Shown here one piece after another: positions 1 through 8,161 of a stretch of 22,432 nucleotides of DNA. The notes under the pieces were generated by a model. The model was given only the letters and a program-made list of their open reading frames with translations, was not told where the DNA came from and searched no databases. The DNA comes from Rhodoferax sp. (lineage in GTDB: Bacteria > Pseudomonadota > Gammaproteobacteria > Burkholderiales > Burkholderiaceae_C): positions 1-22,432 of the forward strand of contig JAIFMR010000053.1 of assembly GCA_020048255.1 (NCBI GenBank), in the 5' to 3' direction. Every line of letters starts with the position of its first letter. Position 1 is the stretch's first letter. The position numbers were made by a program, and so were the translations under genes.

Positions 1-1054
1 CCACACCATCAAAGTATGAACTGCTGATCTGGCGACCGGGAAACAGTACCATGGCAAAGGCCTGTCCACCCACAATAGTGACATACATCTGCGCCAGCCC
101 ACCCAGCGTCACCCAGCCTGCCGCCCATTTGATCCGGCTACGCAACGCGCCAGCAGGGGAGCGAAGCAGCAGAGCCAAAGGCAACACTCCGCCCAGGATA
201 ACTTGCCCCAACCAGAAAATCAGGGTGTAGGACCCACCTTCCAGCAAAATGAAACGCTCAAAATCATGGTGCTTGGTGAAGTACAGATTGGTCAGGTGAT
301 AAACCAACACAAAATACAAACCCGCCGCCACAAATATCACTTGCAAACGCGCCAGCCGGGCAATCAAGACCTCACCCAGAGGGCGGGCACCACCATGACA
401 AGCCAGCATCAAAACGAGTACAAAAACAGCCAAACCATAGCTGAGTGACAAGGCAATGAACAAGGGAGCCAACAGCGCCGAGTCATAGGCCTGCCGCGCG
501 ACCAGAAAACCAAAAATTGAGCCTGTACCGGTCGTCAGAGCCATGCGCCAAATGAACGCCAAAAATCCTGCGAACGGGGTAAACCGGTTCATGCGCTGCT
601 CCATCATGGTCCACAAATATGCAGCAACGAAGCCCACAAAGCCCGAATAAAGAATAATGTTCCAGGAAAAGATCGATTTGAAATTGAAATGGGTCATGGC
701 CACGATCAGCCGATCAGGACGACCCAAGTCCAGCATCAGCACCATCAGCCCACCAATCAATAAGGCAATGGCCAGCACGCCCGACAGCGGCGCCATGGGC
801 TTGAACTCCACCTTCCCAAATACGGATGCCATTGACGCTACGTTAAGTGCACCGGATGCCGCCACAATCAAAAAGACCGCGAACACATGCGGTAAACCCC
901 AGACGATCTGGTTATTCATACCGGTGACGATGTGACCGTTATGCTCCACGTACGCCACCGCCCCCAGACCCAGCAACAAAACCATAACCAGACCACCAAA
1001 CAAGGGGTAATAGCCAGAAGGGGTGTCTTTCAAGGGACGGAGTGCAAACTTCAT
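1..1054 (-). CDS. dsrP: DsrP, NrfD-type integral membrane quinol-interacting subunit (3' end cut by window edge)
   Basis: I translated this frame by hand: it is open from an ATG at 1054 to the window edge, giving 351 codons, so the C-terminus is missing. The product begins MKFALRPLKDTPSGYYPLFG and is a run of hydrophobic helices typical of the NrfD/PsrC family. In the DsrMKJOP complex DsrP is the membrane subunit thought to exchange electrons with the quinone pool, next to periplasmic DsrJ and DsrO. The start lies 14 bases after the dsrO stop with a purine-rich GAAGAAAG upstream, which fits translation from the same mRNA. The identification rests on family resemblance plus position as the last gene of the MKLJOP block. 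I see no frameshift in the visible part. Confidence 0.9.
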   Translation of the reverse strand, partial: MKFALRPLKDTPSGYYPLFGGLVMVLLLGLGAVAYVEHNGHIVTGMNNQIVWGLPHVFAVFLIVAASGALNVASMASVFGKVEFKPMAPLSGVLAIALLIGGLMVLMLDLGRPDRLIVAMTHFNFKSIFSWNIILYSGFVGFVAAYLWTMMEQRMNRFTPFAGFLAFIWRMALTTGTGSIFGFLVARQAYDSALLAPLFIALSLSYGLAVFVLVLMLACHGGARPLGEVLIARLARLQVIFVAAGLYFVLVYHLTNLYFTKHHDFERFILLEGGSYTLIFWLGQVILGGVLPLALLLRSPAGALRSRIKWAAGWVTLGGLAQMYVTIVGGQAFAMVLFPGRQISSSYFDGV

Positions 1055-1068
1055 GAACCAGTCTTTCT

Positions 1069-1848
1069 TCAAATGCCAGAGTAGCGCACACCGGTGTTCA
1101 GATTCAAGTCTTCACGGATTTGCCGAGACGGATAACTCGCGATTCGCTTGGATATTTCGCTCGCAGGATCATTGAGGTCACCAAACAAAATCGCAGCATG
1201 GCCGGCGCTGGCACAAGCACTGACACACGCCGGCATCTCACCCTGGTCAACCTTATGGACGCACATCGTGCATCCCTCTACCGTACCCATGCCACGCGGC
1301 ACATCGGTCTTTTGGTTTTGCAATGGCTCATGCACAAACGAGCGCGCCTTGTAAGGGCAAGCCATCACACAGTAACGGCAACCGATACAAATGTGTTTAT
1401 CGACCAAGACAATGCCATCCGCGCGCTTGAACGATGCGCCGGTCGGACACACATCGACACAAGGGGGTTCAGCACAATGCTGGCACATCATGGGTAAAGA
1501 CTGCGTTTTCCCGGTCCGCACTTCCTTGATCTCAATCTTGCGTATCCACTGGGAGTCAGTCGGCAAAACACCGCCTGAGAGTCCATTTTCTGTGTTGCAC
1601 GCCGTCACGCAATCGGTACAACCTGATGCACACTTGCCGCTGTCAATCAACATGCCCCACCGGACCTTGCTGCTCGCACCAGTCGCCGCTGAACCTGGCG
1701 CGGGAGCGGCTTGGGCAATCTCAATCAGCCGAACGCCTGGAGCGATCAGGATGCCAGCCAAGCCAGCCGCAGCGACGCCCAAAAACCCCCGCCGACCAGT
1801 GGCCGAGCTCGGTTGCTGCTTCACGGAAACGGGTTGCTCTGGCTTCAT
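1069..1848 (-). CDS. dsrO: DsrO, periplasmic Tat-exported ferredoxin-like iron-sulfur protein
   Basis: The 259-aa product carries a twin-arginine signal (TGRRGFLGVAAAG, residues 17-29) followed by a hydrophobic stretch ending at about AQAAPA, so export through Tat is expected. Four cysteine clusters follow: CASGCTDCVTAC at 73-84, CQHCAEPPCVDVC at 122-134, CIGCRYCVMAC at 154-164, and CTMC...C...C at 193-212. This is the DmsB/NrfC/HmcB-like pattern for four cubane clusters. In DsrMKJOP it links the haem protein DsrJ to the membrane subunit DsrP. I chose the ATG at 1848 because it overlaps the dsrJ stop in an ATGA junction and places the Tat motif near the N-terminus; a longer reading begins at 1965 but runs through dsrJ. 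Confidence 0.95.
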   Translation of the reverse strand: MKPEQPVSVKQQPSSATGRRGFLGVAAAGLAGILIAPGVRLIEIAQAAPAPGSAATGASSKVRWGMLIDSGKCASGCTDCVTACNTENGLSGGVLPTDSQWIRKIEIKEVRTGKTQSLPMMCQHCAEPPCVDVCPTGASFKRADGIVLVDKHICIGCRYCVMACPYKARSFVHEPLQNQKTDVPRGMGTVEGCTMCVHKVDQGEMPACVSACASAGHAAILFGDLNDPASEISKRIASYPSRQIREDLNLNTGVRYSGI

Positions 1849-2345
1849 GGTTTCACCTGCTGCTGGACCGCCATTTGGGACAACGCACCCTGCCACTGGC
1901 CCGCCACGGGTGTCTGAGACACTGCGACAGAGACCTGCTTGCTTGCCGGCTTGTTGGCATGACATTCAAAACAGTCTATTTTGACTGCCGCATACGCGTG
2001 ACAACTCTGGCAAAAGTTACCTTGTTGGGCCGACACACTTTGCGTGGTTTGACTGGCGTGACAAGCCACGCAAGCCTTGAGCGAATATTTGCCTGTTCTG
2101 TCGCCTCCATGCATCGTGTCGTCGCGCTGGTGCTTGAGCAGCTTCATGTGGTTGCGCCGCATAAAGGCGGGCTCTTCCACACATTGACCGCCTCGTGCCT
2201 TTTCAACCAAAGGTTGTAGCCCCCCCCCCGTTACACCCTGTGCCACAGCGCCGCCCGTGACGGACAGCAAAACACCCGTCAAAAAGAATCCGGCTGAGAT
2301 GCTTCGCCCCCAGCGCAGCAAGGTAACACGTGCATGACGCAACAT
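1845..2345 (-). CDS. dsrJ: DsrJ, periplasmic triheme cytochrome c
   Basis: The 166-aa product has an N-terminal hydrophobic segment (about residues 16-36) serving as signal or anchor and three CXXCH haem sites: CVACH (92-96), CQSCH (112-116) and CFECH (125-129). Cys55, in GGQCVEEPAFMRRNHM, sits where the family has the unusual cysteine haem ligand described for DsrJ, so an axial Cys role is likely but inferred. The protein is part of DsrMKJOP. It starts 4 bases after dsrL and overlaps dsrO by an ATGA junction. A run of ten guanines on the coding strand encodes the end of Thr39 and Gly40-42, just after the signal segment; it may be prone to slippage. Confidence 0.95.
   Translation of the reverse strand: MLRHARVTLLRWGRSISAGFFLTGVLLSVTGGAVAQGVTGGGLQPLVEKARGGQCVEEPAFMRRNHMKLLKHQRDDTMHGGDRTGKYSLKACVACHASQTTQSVSAQQGNFCQSCHAYAAVKIDCFECHANKPASKQVSVAVSQTPVAGQWQGALSQMAVQQQVKP
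2220..2229 (-). repeat. G10 homopolymer inside dsrJ
   Basis: Ten consecutive C on the plus strand read as ten G in the dsrJ coding strand, covering the codons of Thr39-Gly42. Gain or loss of one base would frameshift dsrJ before all three haem motifs. Confidence 0.9.
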
Positions 2346-2349
2346 CTAC

Positions 2350-4308
2350 TTAGTCCCCCAGGCCCATCTGGATATAACCCGTGGGGCAGACGTCAGCGCA
2401 AATGTGACAACCAATGCATTTGCTGTAATCGGTGTCCACGTAACGACCAATGGTGGACTTGGATTTGGGCACCTTGAAGACAGCCACCTGAGGGCAGTAC
2501 ACCACACAGTTGTCGCATTCAAAACACTGTCCGCAACTCATACACCGCTTGGCCTCAGCCACAGCTTGGGCTTCGACCAAAGGCTGCAACCGCTCCTCAA
2601 AATTATCCAACGCTTCGGCTGCCGTCAGCGAAACAATGCCCCGACGATTTCGCGACAGGTAGGGGAAATGTCCGAGGAACAATTCTTTATGGGAAATGAC
2701 ATACCTATCTGACCGGTTGTCGTAGTTATGGATGGCTGCCGTGCTTTTATCAGTGCCGCGGGTGGGCTCGTGAACCTCGGTGAACGCCAAGCCTTTCTCG
2801 ATCATCTTGCGCTTCAAATCGAAGGTATGCACATCGATCTTGGGCCGCTTCTCAGCTGCCTCGTTTTGCAAAAAGCGATCAATACCGTCAGCAGCGATGG
2901 CACCGTGACCAATGGCTGTCGTCAGCAAATGCGGGCGCACCACGTCGCCACCGACATACACACCGGGTTGCCCTTGCACTTGGTAGTTTTTGTCAGCGTT
3001 GATGACACCTTTGCCGTTGTTGAATTCTTCCAAGCCAGTGAAGTCAACTGCTTGCCCGATCGCTGACACGATCAAATCGGCTGGAATGTCTTCTTCGGTC
3101 CCTTCGATGTTTTTAATCTCCAGTCGGCCGCCGACAATTTTTGCCTCACAGCGGACGATACGCAGCGCCACGGCTCGCCCGTCATCGCCACGAATGACAG
3201 CCACAGGAGCCATACTGCCACGGATCGTGATGCCCTCAGACAATGCATGCTCGACCTCGTGCTTGGAAGCCTGCATCTTCTCGACATCAAAGATCGTCGT
3301 CAAGGTCACTTCAGCACCCTGACGCACCGACGCCTGTGCCACATCGTGTGCCACATGCCCGGTGATCGCGTGTTCCGGCCGATCCGATTCGTTGATTTTG
3401 TCGATGTGACCGAGGCGCCTGGCGACCGTTGCCACGTCAATGGAGGTATCCCCGCCACCGATGACCACGACGCGCTTACCCACATGGCGCAGGCGACCGT
3501 CATTGAAGGCCTTGAGGAACGACGTTGCCGTCACACAATTGGGCGCATCAGCACCTTCCACGGGCAACGCCCGACCGGCTTGCGCGCCCAAGCCCAAAAA
3601 CACGGCGTCAAAGTCCTGGCGAATTTGTGCCATGGTGATGTCGGTACCAATGCGGCACTTCATCTTGGTGGCCACACCCAAATCCAGAATACGCTGGATT
3701 TCGGCGTCGAGAACATCGCGTGGCGTCCGAAAGCCAGGAATGCCATAACGCATCATGCCACCAAGCTCTTCACGCTCATCAAAAATGGTGACGGCGTGTC
3801 CCTTCAAAGCCAACTGGTAAGCAGTTGACATGCCTGCGGGACCACCACCAATCACAGCAACACGTTTGCCCGTGCTTTGTGCAGGCTTGTTGTAGGCCAA
3901 CTTGTTTTTGATGGCGTAGTCGCCCAGAAAGTGCTCAACGGAATTGATGCCAACAAAATCCTCAACCTGATTGCGATTGCAACCTGACTCGCAGGGTGCC
4001 GGGCACACACGCCCCATCACGGAAGGGAATGGATTGGCCTCTGTCAGGCGACGAAAGGCGTATTCTTGCCAAAGCATCCCTGCTGGGGGCTTTTCAATAC
4101 CGCGAACAATATTCAGATAACCACGAATATCCTCACCCGCCGGACAACTACCTTGGCAGGGTGGCGTGCTCTGAATGTAGGTAGGACACTTGTGGGAGTG
4201 CCCAGCATCGAAAATTTTGGCCTGCCAGGTTTTGACCTTGGCCTCCCCGTCCTTATATCGACGAAACGAAAGGGGCTTGGGGGTCACGTTGTCGGGGGTC
4301 ACAGACAT
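2350..4308 (-). CDS. dsrL: DsrL, iron-sulfur flavoprotein NAD(P)H:acceptor oxidoreductase
   Basis: This 652-aa protein has the architecture of the glutamate synthase small-subunit family with a ferredoxin tail. An N-terminal cysteine-rich domain (CPTYI...CQGSC at 41-55 and VCPAPCESGC at 101-110) is followed by an FAD-binding motif VIGGGPAGMSTAYQ (152-165), an ELGGMMRYGIP segment (181-191), a second Rossmann motif VIGGGDTSID (282-291), and two ferredoxin clusters at the C-terminus (CMSCGQCFECDNC from 589 and CIGCHICADVC from 631). In sulfur oxidisers DsrL binds DsrAB and passes electrons from sulfite-producing turnover to NAD+. Its place between dsrK and dsrJ matches Allochromatium-type operons and supports the oxidative direction of the pathway. 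AGGAGA lies about 9 bases upstream of the ATG. Confidence 0.96.
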   Translation of the reverse strand: MSVTPDNVTPKPLSFRRYKDGEAKVKTWQAKIFDAGHSHKCPTYIQSTPPCQGSCPAGEDIRGYLNIVRGIEKPPAGMLWQEYAFRRLTEANPFPSVMGRVCPAPCESGCNRNQVEDFVGINSVEHFLGDYAIKNKLAYNKPAQSTGKRVAVIGGGPAGMSTAYQLALKGHAVTIFDEREELGGMMRYGIPGFRTPRDVLDAEIQRILDLGVATKMKCRIGTDITMAQIRQDFDAVFLGLGAQAGRALPVEGADAPNCVTATSFLKAFNDGRLRHVGKRVVVIGGGDTSIDVATVARRLGHIDKINESDRPEHAITGHVAHDVAQASVRQGAEVTLTTIFDVEKMQASKHEVEHALSEGITIRGSMAPVAVIRGDDGRAVALRIVRCEAKIVGGRLEIKNIEGTEEDIPADLIVSAIGQAVDFTGLEEFNNGKGVINADKNYQVQGQPGVYVGGDVVRPHLLTTAIGHGAIAADGIDRFLQNEAAEKRPKIDVHTFDLKRKMIEKGLAFTEVHEPTRGTDKSTAAIHNYDNRSDRYVISHKELFLGHFPYLSRNRRGIVSLTAAEALDNFEERLQPLVEAQAVAEAKRCMSCGQCFECDNCVVYCPQVAVFKVPKSKSTIGRYVDTDYSKCIGCHICADVCPTGYIQMGLGD

Positions 4309-4351
4309 GTCAGAGTCTCCTGATATTTTTACTCAAAGAAAAGGCTTGGCG

Positions 4352-5845
4352 TTACTTATCGCCCAGGCGAATTGCTTTACTGACCAACTGATGGACACCG
4401 CCCACCATGCTCATATTGAAGCCGTAATAAGGCAGAACCTTGGTGAACTGGGCCTTGCAAATGGCACAAATAACGGCCATGAAATTCACGCCGTGGTCAT
4501 CGACCACATGCTTGAGCGCCTCCATGCGCGGCAAAGCTCCCTTGACTCGAAGTTCCATCAAATCATCTGTGAGCAGACCGCCGCCGCCACCACAGCAAAA
4601 GGTGCTTTCATGAATAGTCTCTGGAGCCATGTCATGGAAATGATTGGCAACCGATGTGATGATGCGTCGCGGGATCACAAACTGGCCACCCGGCATATTG
4701 CCCATGCGTGACGCCCGTGCCACATTGCACGAATCGTGGAAAGTGATGATGCGATGGTCATTGGCTTCCTTGTCAAACTGCAAGGCCCCACGCCCAATCA
4801 AATCATCCGTGACTTCACAAATATGCTGCGGGACCGGGTAGCGCTGATCGAGAAAGTCAAACGGACCAATCAAGGTGTTCCAGAAGCTGTAAGCCACCCG
4901 CCAGGCATGTCCGCATTCACCCACGACGATGCGTTTGACGCCGAGCTCCAAAGCTGCCTCACGAACCCGCATCGAAATATTACGCATTTGTTCATAGTTG
5001 CCAATGAACATGCCAAAGTTTCCAGCCTCGGATGCATGCGAGCTCAGCGTCCAGCTGATACCTGCTGCATGAAACACCTTTGCATAGCCGATCAAACTCT
5101 CGACGTGCGGCTCAGAAAAGAAATCAGCGGAAGGCGTGATCAGTAAGACTTCGGCACCCTTCACGTCTAATGGAAACTTGACGTCAACACCTGTGTCATC
5201 TTTTGTGTCTTCTTCCAGGCCTTCCAGCGTGTTTTCGAGCGCAGGACCCGGAATGCCCAAGTTATTGCCAATGCGATGCACCTTGCCGATGATTTCATTG
5301 GAGTATTTTTGACCCAAACCGATCGAGGCCATGATCTCGCGAGCCGCCATCGTGACTTCTGCGGTATCAATGCCGTAGGGACAAAACACCGAGCAACGTC
5401 GACATTCGGAGCACTGGTTGAAATAGCTGTACCACTCGTCCAGCACTTCACGGGTCAAATCAACCGCGCCTACCAACTGGGGAAAATGCTTTCCAGCAAA
5501 GGTGAAATACCGACGATACACCTTGCGCATCAGATCCTGACGCGCCACCGGCATATTTTTGGGGTCCGAAGTACCTAAAAAATAGTGACACTTATCTGAG
5601 CAGGCACCACAGTGAACGCACGCGTCCATGTACACCTGGAGTGACCGGTACTTGCTCAGCATCTCACCCATTTTGGCGATAGCCTTTTCCTGCCAATCGT
5701 CCACCAAGGCTTCAGGAAAGCCAAGCGCCGTCTGGATCGGACCCGACGCCACGAACGGCTTGAGATGGGACATGGCCCCTACCTGAACCAGCGGTATCAC
5801 CGGGTAGGACTTGAGCTTGGGAGTTTCGAATGCTGCGGTGGCCAT
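4352..5845 (-). CDS. dsrK: DsrK, HdrD-like cytoplasmic iron-sulfur subunit
   Basis: The 497-aa product has two ferredoxin-type motifs (CVHCGACSDKC, residues 76-86, and CSECRRCSVFC, 145-155) and the C-terminal CCG-type signature (CCGGGGGLLTDDL) of the heterodisulfide reductase HdrD family, which can hold a special [4Fe-4S] cluster acting on thiols. DsrK is the presumed partner that reduces or oxidises the DsrC trisulfide or disulfide, delivering electrons to DsrM. I chose the ATG at 5845 (MATAAFETPK), 13 bases after the dsrM stop; a longer reading to 5962 would overlap dsrM by about 100 bases and adds an unfamiliar N-terminus. Confidence 0.95.
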   Translation of the reverse strand: MATAAFETPKLKSYPVIPLVQVGAMSHLKPFVASGPIQTALGFPEALVDDWQEKAIAKMGEMLSKYRSLQVYMDACVHCGACSDKCHYFLGTSDPKNMPVARQDLMRKVYRRYFTFAGKHFPQLVGAVDLTREVLDEWYSYFNQCSECRRCSVFCPYGIDTAEVTMAAREIMASIGLGQKYSNEIIGKVHRIGNNLGIPGPALENTLEGLEEDTKDDTGVDVKFPLDVKGAEVLLITPSADFFSEPHVESLIGYAKVFHAAGISWTLSSHASEAGNFGMFIGNYEQMRNISMRVREAALELGVKRIVVGECGHAWRVAYSFWNTLIGPFDFLDQRYPVPQHICEVTDDLIGRGALQFDKEANDHRIITFHDSCNVARASRMGNMPGGQFVIPRRIITSVANHFHDMAPETIHESTFCCGGGGGLLTDDLMELRVKGALPRMEALKHVVDDHGVNFMAVICAICKAQFTKVLPYYGFNMSMVGGVHQLVSKAIRLGDK

Positions 5846-5858
5846 AATCTGTCCGTAC

Positions 5859-6593
5859 TTAAGCTTTTTTGTCCAGGGCAGCTGCCCAAGCCGCAATGTG
5901 ACGCACTTCCCGTGCGTTGTCAGGCTGATTGCGCGATGGGCTGAAGAACAGGCCGGGCGCATGCAGTAGCTTGCTGATCGGGAAAATAATCATCAACAGC
6001 GCCACCATCGCTAAATGCGCCAATAAAACAGGGTCGGCGGGGAGTGCTTGCCAATTAAAGCGCATCAACCCCAACATGAAAGCCTTGACGGCCACGACAT
6101 CGGTGTGGGCCACAAACCGCATAGCCAAGCCGCTCAGACCGATCATCAGCAACAAGGCCAACATCAAGTGGTCTGACGGTGTGGAAATGTATCGAACGCG
6201 GTCGACCAACCAGCGGCGCGCCCAAAGCCCGCCCAAAGCTGCCACCATGATGAAGCCAGCATACGTGCCAAATGGCTGAATCAACACCACCGGCAGCCAC
6301 ACCGGCTCTTGGAAGTAGCGAACGTGACGCAACACCACCAATAGCAGTGTCACGTGAAAAGCCCAGCCAAACAGCCAAGTCCACTTGCTGGACTTGAACA
6401 GGCTCTCAAAAAGAACAACTTCACGCGCCAAGCGCCAGCGCACACCCGCAGCCGTAGTCGGCGCCGGGGTTGTTGGAATACTCAAAGGCGCCGGTACCTT
6501 GCTGTAGGCGCGTATTTTGCGGGCCAGTCCAATGACCAGTACGCCAGTCGCAACGTAAAACAAAACCGTGTAAAGAATTGTCAGGAGGGACAT
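5859..6593 (-). CDS. dsrM: DsrM, NarI-like membrane cytochrome b subunit
   Basis: The product of about 244 aa is strongly hydrophobic, with roughly five to six membrane segments, starting MSLLTILYTVLFYVATGVLV. Histidines within or near helices (for example WAFHVTLLLVVLRHVRY and RFVAHTDVV) fit the haem b ligands of the NarI/DsrM family. It forms the quinone-reactive membrane arm with DsrK. An in-frame GTG at 6602 would add three residues; neither start has a strong Shine-Dalgarno sequence, and I prefer the ATG. It sits between dsrC and dsrK as in other dsr operons. Confidence 0.92.
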   Translation of the reverse strand: MSLLTILYTVLFYVATGVLVIGLARKIRAYSKVPAPLSIPTTPAPTTAAGVRWRLAREVVLFESLFKSSKWTWLFGWAFHVTLLLVVLRHVRYFQEPVWLPVVLIQPFGTYAGFIMVAALGGLWARRWLVDRVRYISTPSDHLMLALLLMIGLSGLAMRFVAHTDVVAVKAFMLGLMRFNWQALPADPVLLAHLAMVALLMIIFPISKLLHAPGLFFSPSRNQPDNAREVRHIAAWAAALDKKA

Positions 6594-6623
6594 GGACGGC
6601 ACCGCTCTATGCTCAAAAGAAAA

Positions 6624-6956
6624 TCAAATACAACCAGTTGGCTTAGGCAAGCCAGCGATCTTGCAGGCTTGCTTGGCAGGGCCATACGGGAACAGGTCGT
6701 ACAAGTATTTGCTGTTGCCCTTTTCTTCGCCAAATTTCTTCCCGATGGCCTTGGTCAAGACGCGCACAGCAGGAGCAATTTGGTACTCGTTGTAGTATTC
6801 ACGCAGAAAGTTGATCACTTCCCAGTGGTTGTCAGTCAGGGCGACCTTTTCCTCTTCCGCGAGGTGAACAGCTGCTTCATTGGTCCATTCAGCGAGGTTA
6901 AGCAAATAACCTTCTTCGTCTGTTTCGTAGGTCTTGCCGTTAATTTCAAAGCTCAT
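6624..6956 (-). CDS. dsrC: DsrC, sulfur carrier protein with both redox cysteines
   Basis: The 110-aa protein is a canonical DsrC. The C-terminal arm CKIAGLPKPTGCI carries both conserved cysteines spaced CX10C, the second being the penultimate residue. These form the trisulfide or disulfide that shuttles sulfur between DsrEFH, DsrAB and DsrMK. The core motifs (LTDNHWEVINFLREYYNEYQ and SKYLYDLFPYGPAKQ) are typical. A good ribosome site (GGAGAA) lies upstream of the ATG, and the 42-base gap from dsrH is one of the longer gaps in the operon. Two paralogues in this window (11737-12066 and 15869-16162) lack one or both cysteines, so this is the only one expected to serve DsrAB and DsrK fully. Confidence 0.97.
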   Translation of the reverse strand: MSFEINGKTYETDEEGYLLNLAEWTNEAAVHLAEEEKVALTDNHWEVINFLREYYNEYQIAPAVRVLTKAIGKKFGEEKGNSKYLYDLFPYGPAKQACKIAGLPKPTGCI

Positions 6957-6998
6957 AGATTTCTCCAGGTAAAAATAAATTGGAACATTGCGCCCGGC

Positions 6999-7298
6999 TC
7001 AGAGCCAGGAGTGTGAAGTATCAAACTTTTCGACCAGGTCAACAAAGCCGGCGTAATCGACCAGGGTGACCCCTTCGATTAATTTGCCTGTGACGCCACG
7101 CGCGTCCATGTCAGGCTGCAGGGCAAAGACACTGAGATTGGCACAGGCAGCCTGCAGACGCTCCTGGACAGCACTGCCCTGGGTCGCGGCATAAACACCG
7201 TCTTCAATGAACAAAATGCCATGACCAGGTTGGGCCATACGCAGACAGGTGTCCAGCGTCGTGGTTTGAAAAGGGGATTTATTAATAATGTGCAACAT
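6999..7298 (-). CDS. dsrH: DsrH, TusB-like subunit of the DsrEFH sulfurtransferase
   Basis: The 99-aa product begins MLHIINKSPFQTTTLDTCL, a typical DsrH/TusB N-terminus, with the core GILFIEDGVYAA. It is the third subunit of the DsrE2F2H2 hexamer that accepts persulfide sulfur from TusA and passes it to DsrC. AAGGA lies about 6 bases upstream of the ATG. It follows dsrF by 15 bases and precedes dsrC, the standard order. Confidence 0.95.
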   Translation of the reverse strand: MLHIINKSPFQTTTLDTCLRMAQPGHGILFIEDGVYAATQGSAVQERLQAACANLSVFALQPDMDARGVTGKLIEGVTLVDYAGFVDLVEKFDTSHSWL

Positions 7299-7313
7299 AG
7301 GTTGTCCTTGTCG

Positions 7314-7709
7314 TCAAAAGCTCAGGATCACGTCCTGTTGCGCCATCAGTTCACCCATTTGCTGAGCGTCCAGAACTTCCACGGGGACCAACAGGTCGCT
7401 TTCACTCAAACCCCGCTGATCAAGTGAGGCCTGATCAACATACAGTTTTTCAACGTCATAACCTTCCAGGGCGCGGTAACTAGGCGAAAAATTCTTGATG
7501 CCAATGCCCTTGGTTTGCTGGCCCTTGACCAACTCATAGACACCGTCGTCAATAAAGACCAGACTCACATCCTGATCGAATGTGGCTGTGATCAAGACGA
7601 CTTCCAGACTCTCCAGGGCATAAATGGTTCCGTAAGGTGCTTTGCGGTTGACAAACATGAATTTCTTCACTTTGGGGCCACTAGGCGCGCTCGCTTGCTG
7701 TTCACTCAT
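7314..7709 (-). CDS. dsrF: DsrF, TusC-like subunit of DsrEFH
   Basis: The 131-aa product has the DsrE/F fold signature KKFMFVNRKAPYGTIYALES followed by VSLVFIDDGVYELVKGQQ and a C-terminal half typical of TusC/DsrF. It is the structural partner of DsrE and DsrH in the sulfur-transfer hexamer. No cysteine is present at all, consistent with a non-catalytic subunit. It starts 23 bases after the dsrE stop. Confidence 0.95.
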   Translation of the reverse strand: MSEQQASAPSGPKVKKFMFVNRKAPYGTIYALESLEVVLITATFDQDVSLVFIDDGVYELVKGQQTKGIGIKNFSPSYRALEGYDVEKLYVDQASLDQRGLSESDLLVPVEVLDAQQMGELMAQQDVILSF

Positions 7710-7732
7710 GGTGCGTACTTTCTTGACTTGGA

Positions 7733-8092
7733 TTAATCGCCGAAGGTCACCAGTCGATCAGCCTTGATGCCGCTGTCAACCAACTGCCCTAAACCCGAGA
7801 TGCGAAACCCCGGCGCCAATACTTCTTCTTTGATGCCACGGCGCAAGGCCGCTGCCACGCACACCACCAGGTCCACCTTGTGCTCAGCAGCTACCGCTGA
7901 CCAGCGATTCACAATGTGCCTGTCGTCTTGCGGCGGCTCCGTCAACCGAGTTGCATTGTTGACACCGTCATGGTAAAAAAACACGCGCTGAACGGTGTGT
8001 CCCTTGGCCAGTGCCGCTACAACAAACTGATAGGCGCTATCAGAAGCCTGATGTGTGTAGGGGCCTTCGTTCACGAGAATGCCGAATTTCAT
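7733..8092 (-). CDS. dsrE: DsrE, catalytic TusD-like subunit of DsrEFH
   Basis: The 119-aa product begins MKFGILVNEGPYTHQASDSA and contains the single conserved cysteine in DLVVCVAAALRRG, matching the persulfide-carrying Cys of DsrE/TusD. It receives sulfur from TusA and gives it to DsrC. A strong AGGAG ribosome site precedes the ATG. It is separated from dsrB by 69 bases holding a perfect inverted repeat (8112-8135). Confidence 0.96.
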   Translation of the reverse strand: MKFGILVNEGPYTHQASDSAYQFVVAALAKGHTVQRVFFYHDGVNNATRLTEPPQDDRHIVNRWSAVAAEHKVDLVVCVAAALRRGIKEEVLAPGFRISGLGQLVDSGIKADRLVTFGD

Positions 8093-8111
8093 GGTACTCC
8101 TGATACTTTGC

Positions 8112-8135
8112 GGGACAGATCTTGAGATCTGTCCC
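8112..8135 (-). promoter_or_regulatory. Perfect 11-bp inverted repeat between dsrB and dsrE
   Basis: GGGACAGATCT at 8112-8122 is mirrored exactly by AGATCTGTCCC at 8125-8135, with only TG between. As RNA on the minus strand it would fold into a strong hairpin directly after the dsrB stop. No U-run follows (the downstream minus-strand bases lead straight into the dsrE ribosome site), so a processing or stability element that sets dsrAB above the downstream genes is more likely than an intrinsic terminator. This role is inferred. Confidence 0.6.
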
Positions 8136-8161
8136 CATCTGTTTACTGGATATTGAAGCGT

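Noticed and set aside
657..935. Plus-strand frame of 92 codons opposite dsrP
   Set aside because: It is antisense to the continuous NrfD-like frame, which carries clear membrane helices.
8112..8135. Intrinsic terminator between dsrB and dsrE
   Set aside because: The hairpin is perfect but no U-run follows on the minus strand; the downstream bases form the dsrE ribosome site, so full termination is unlikely.
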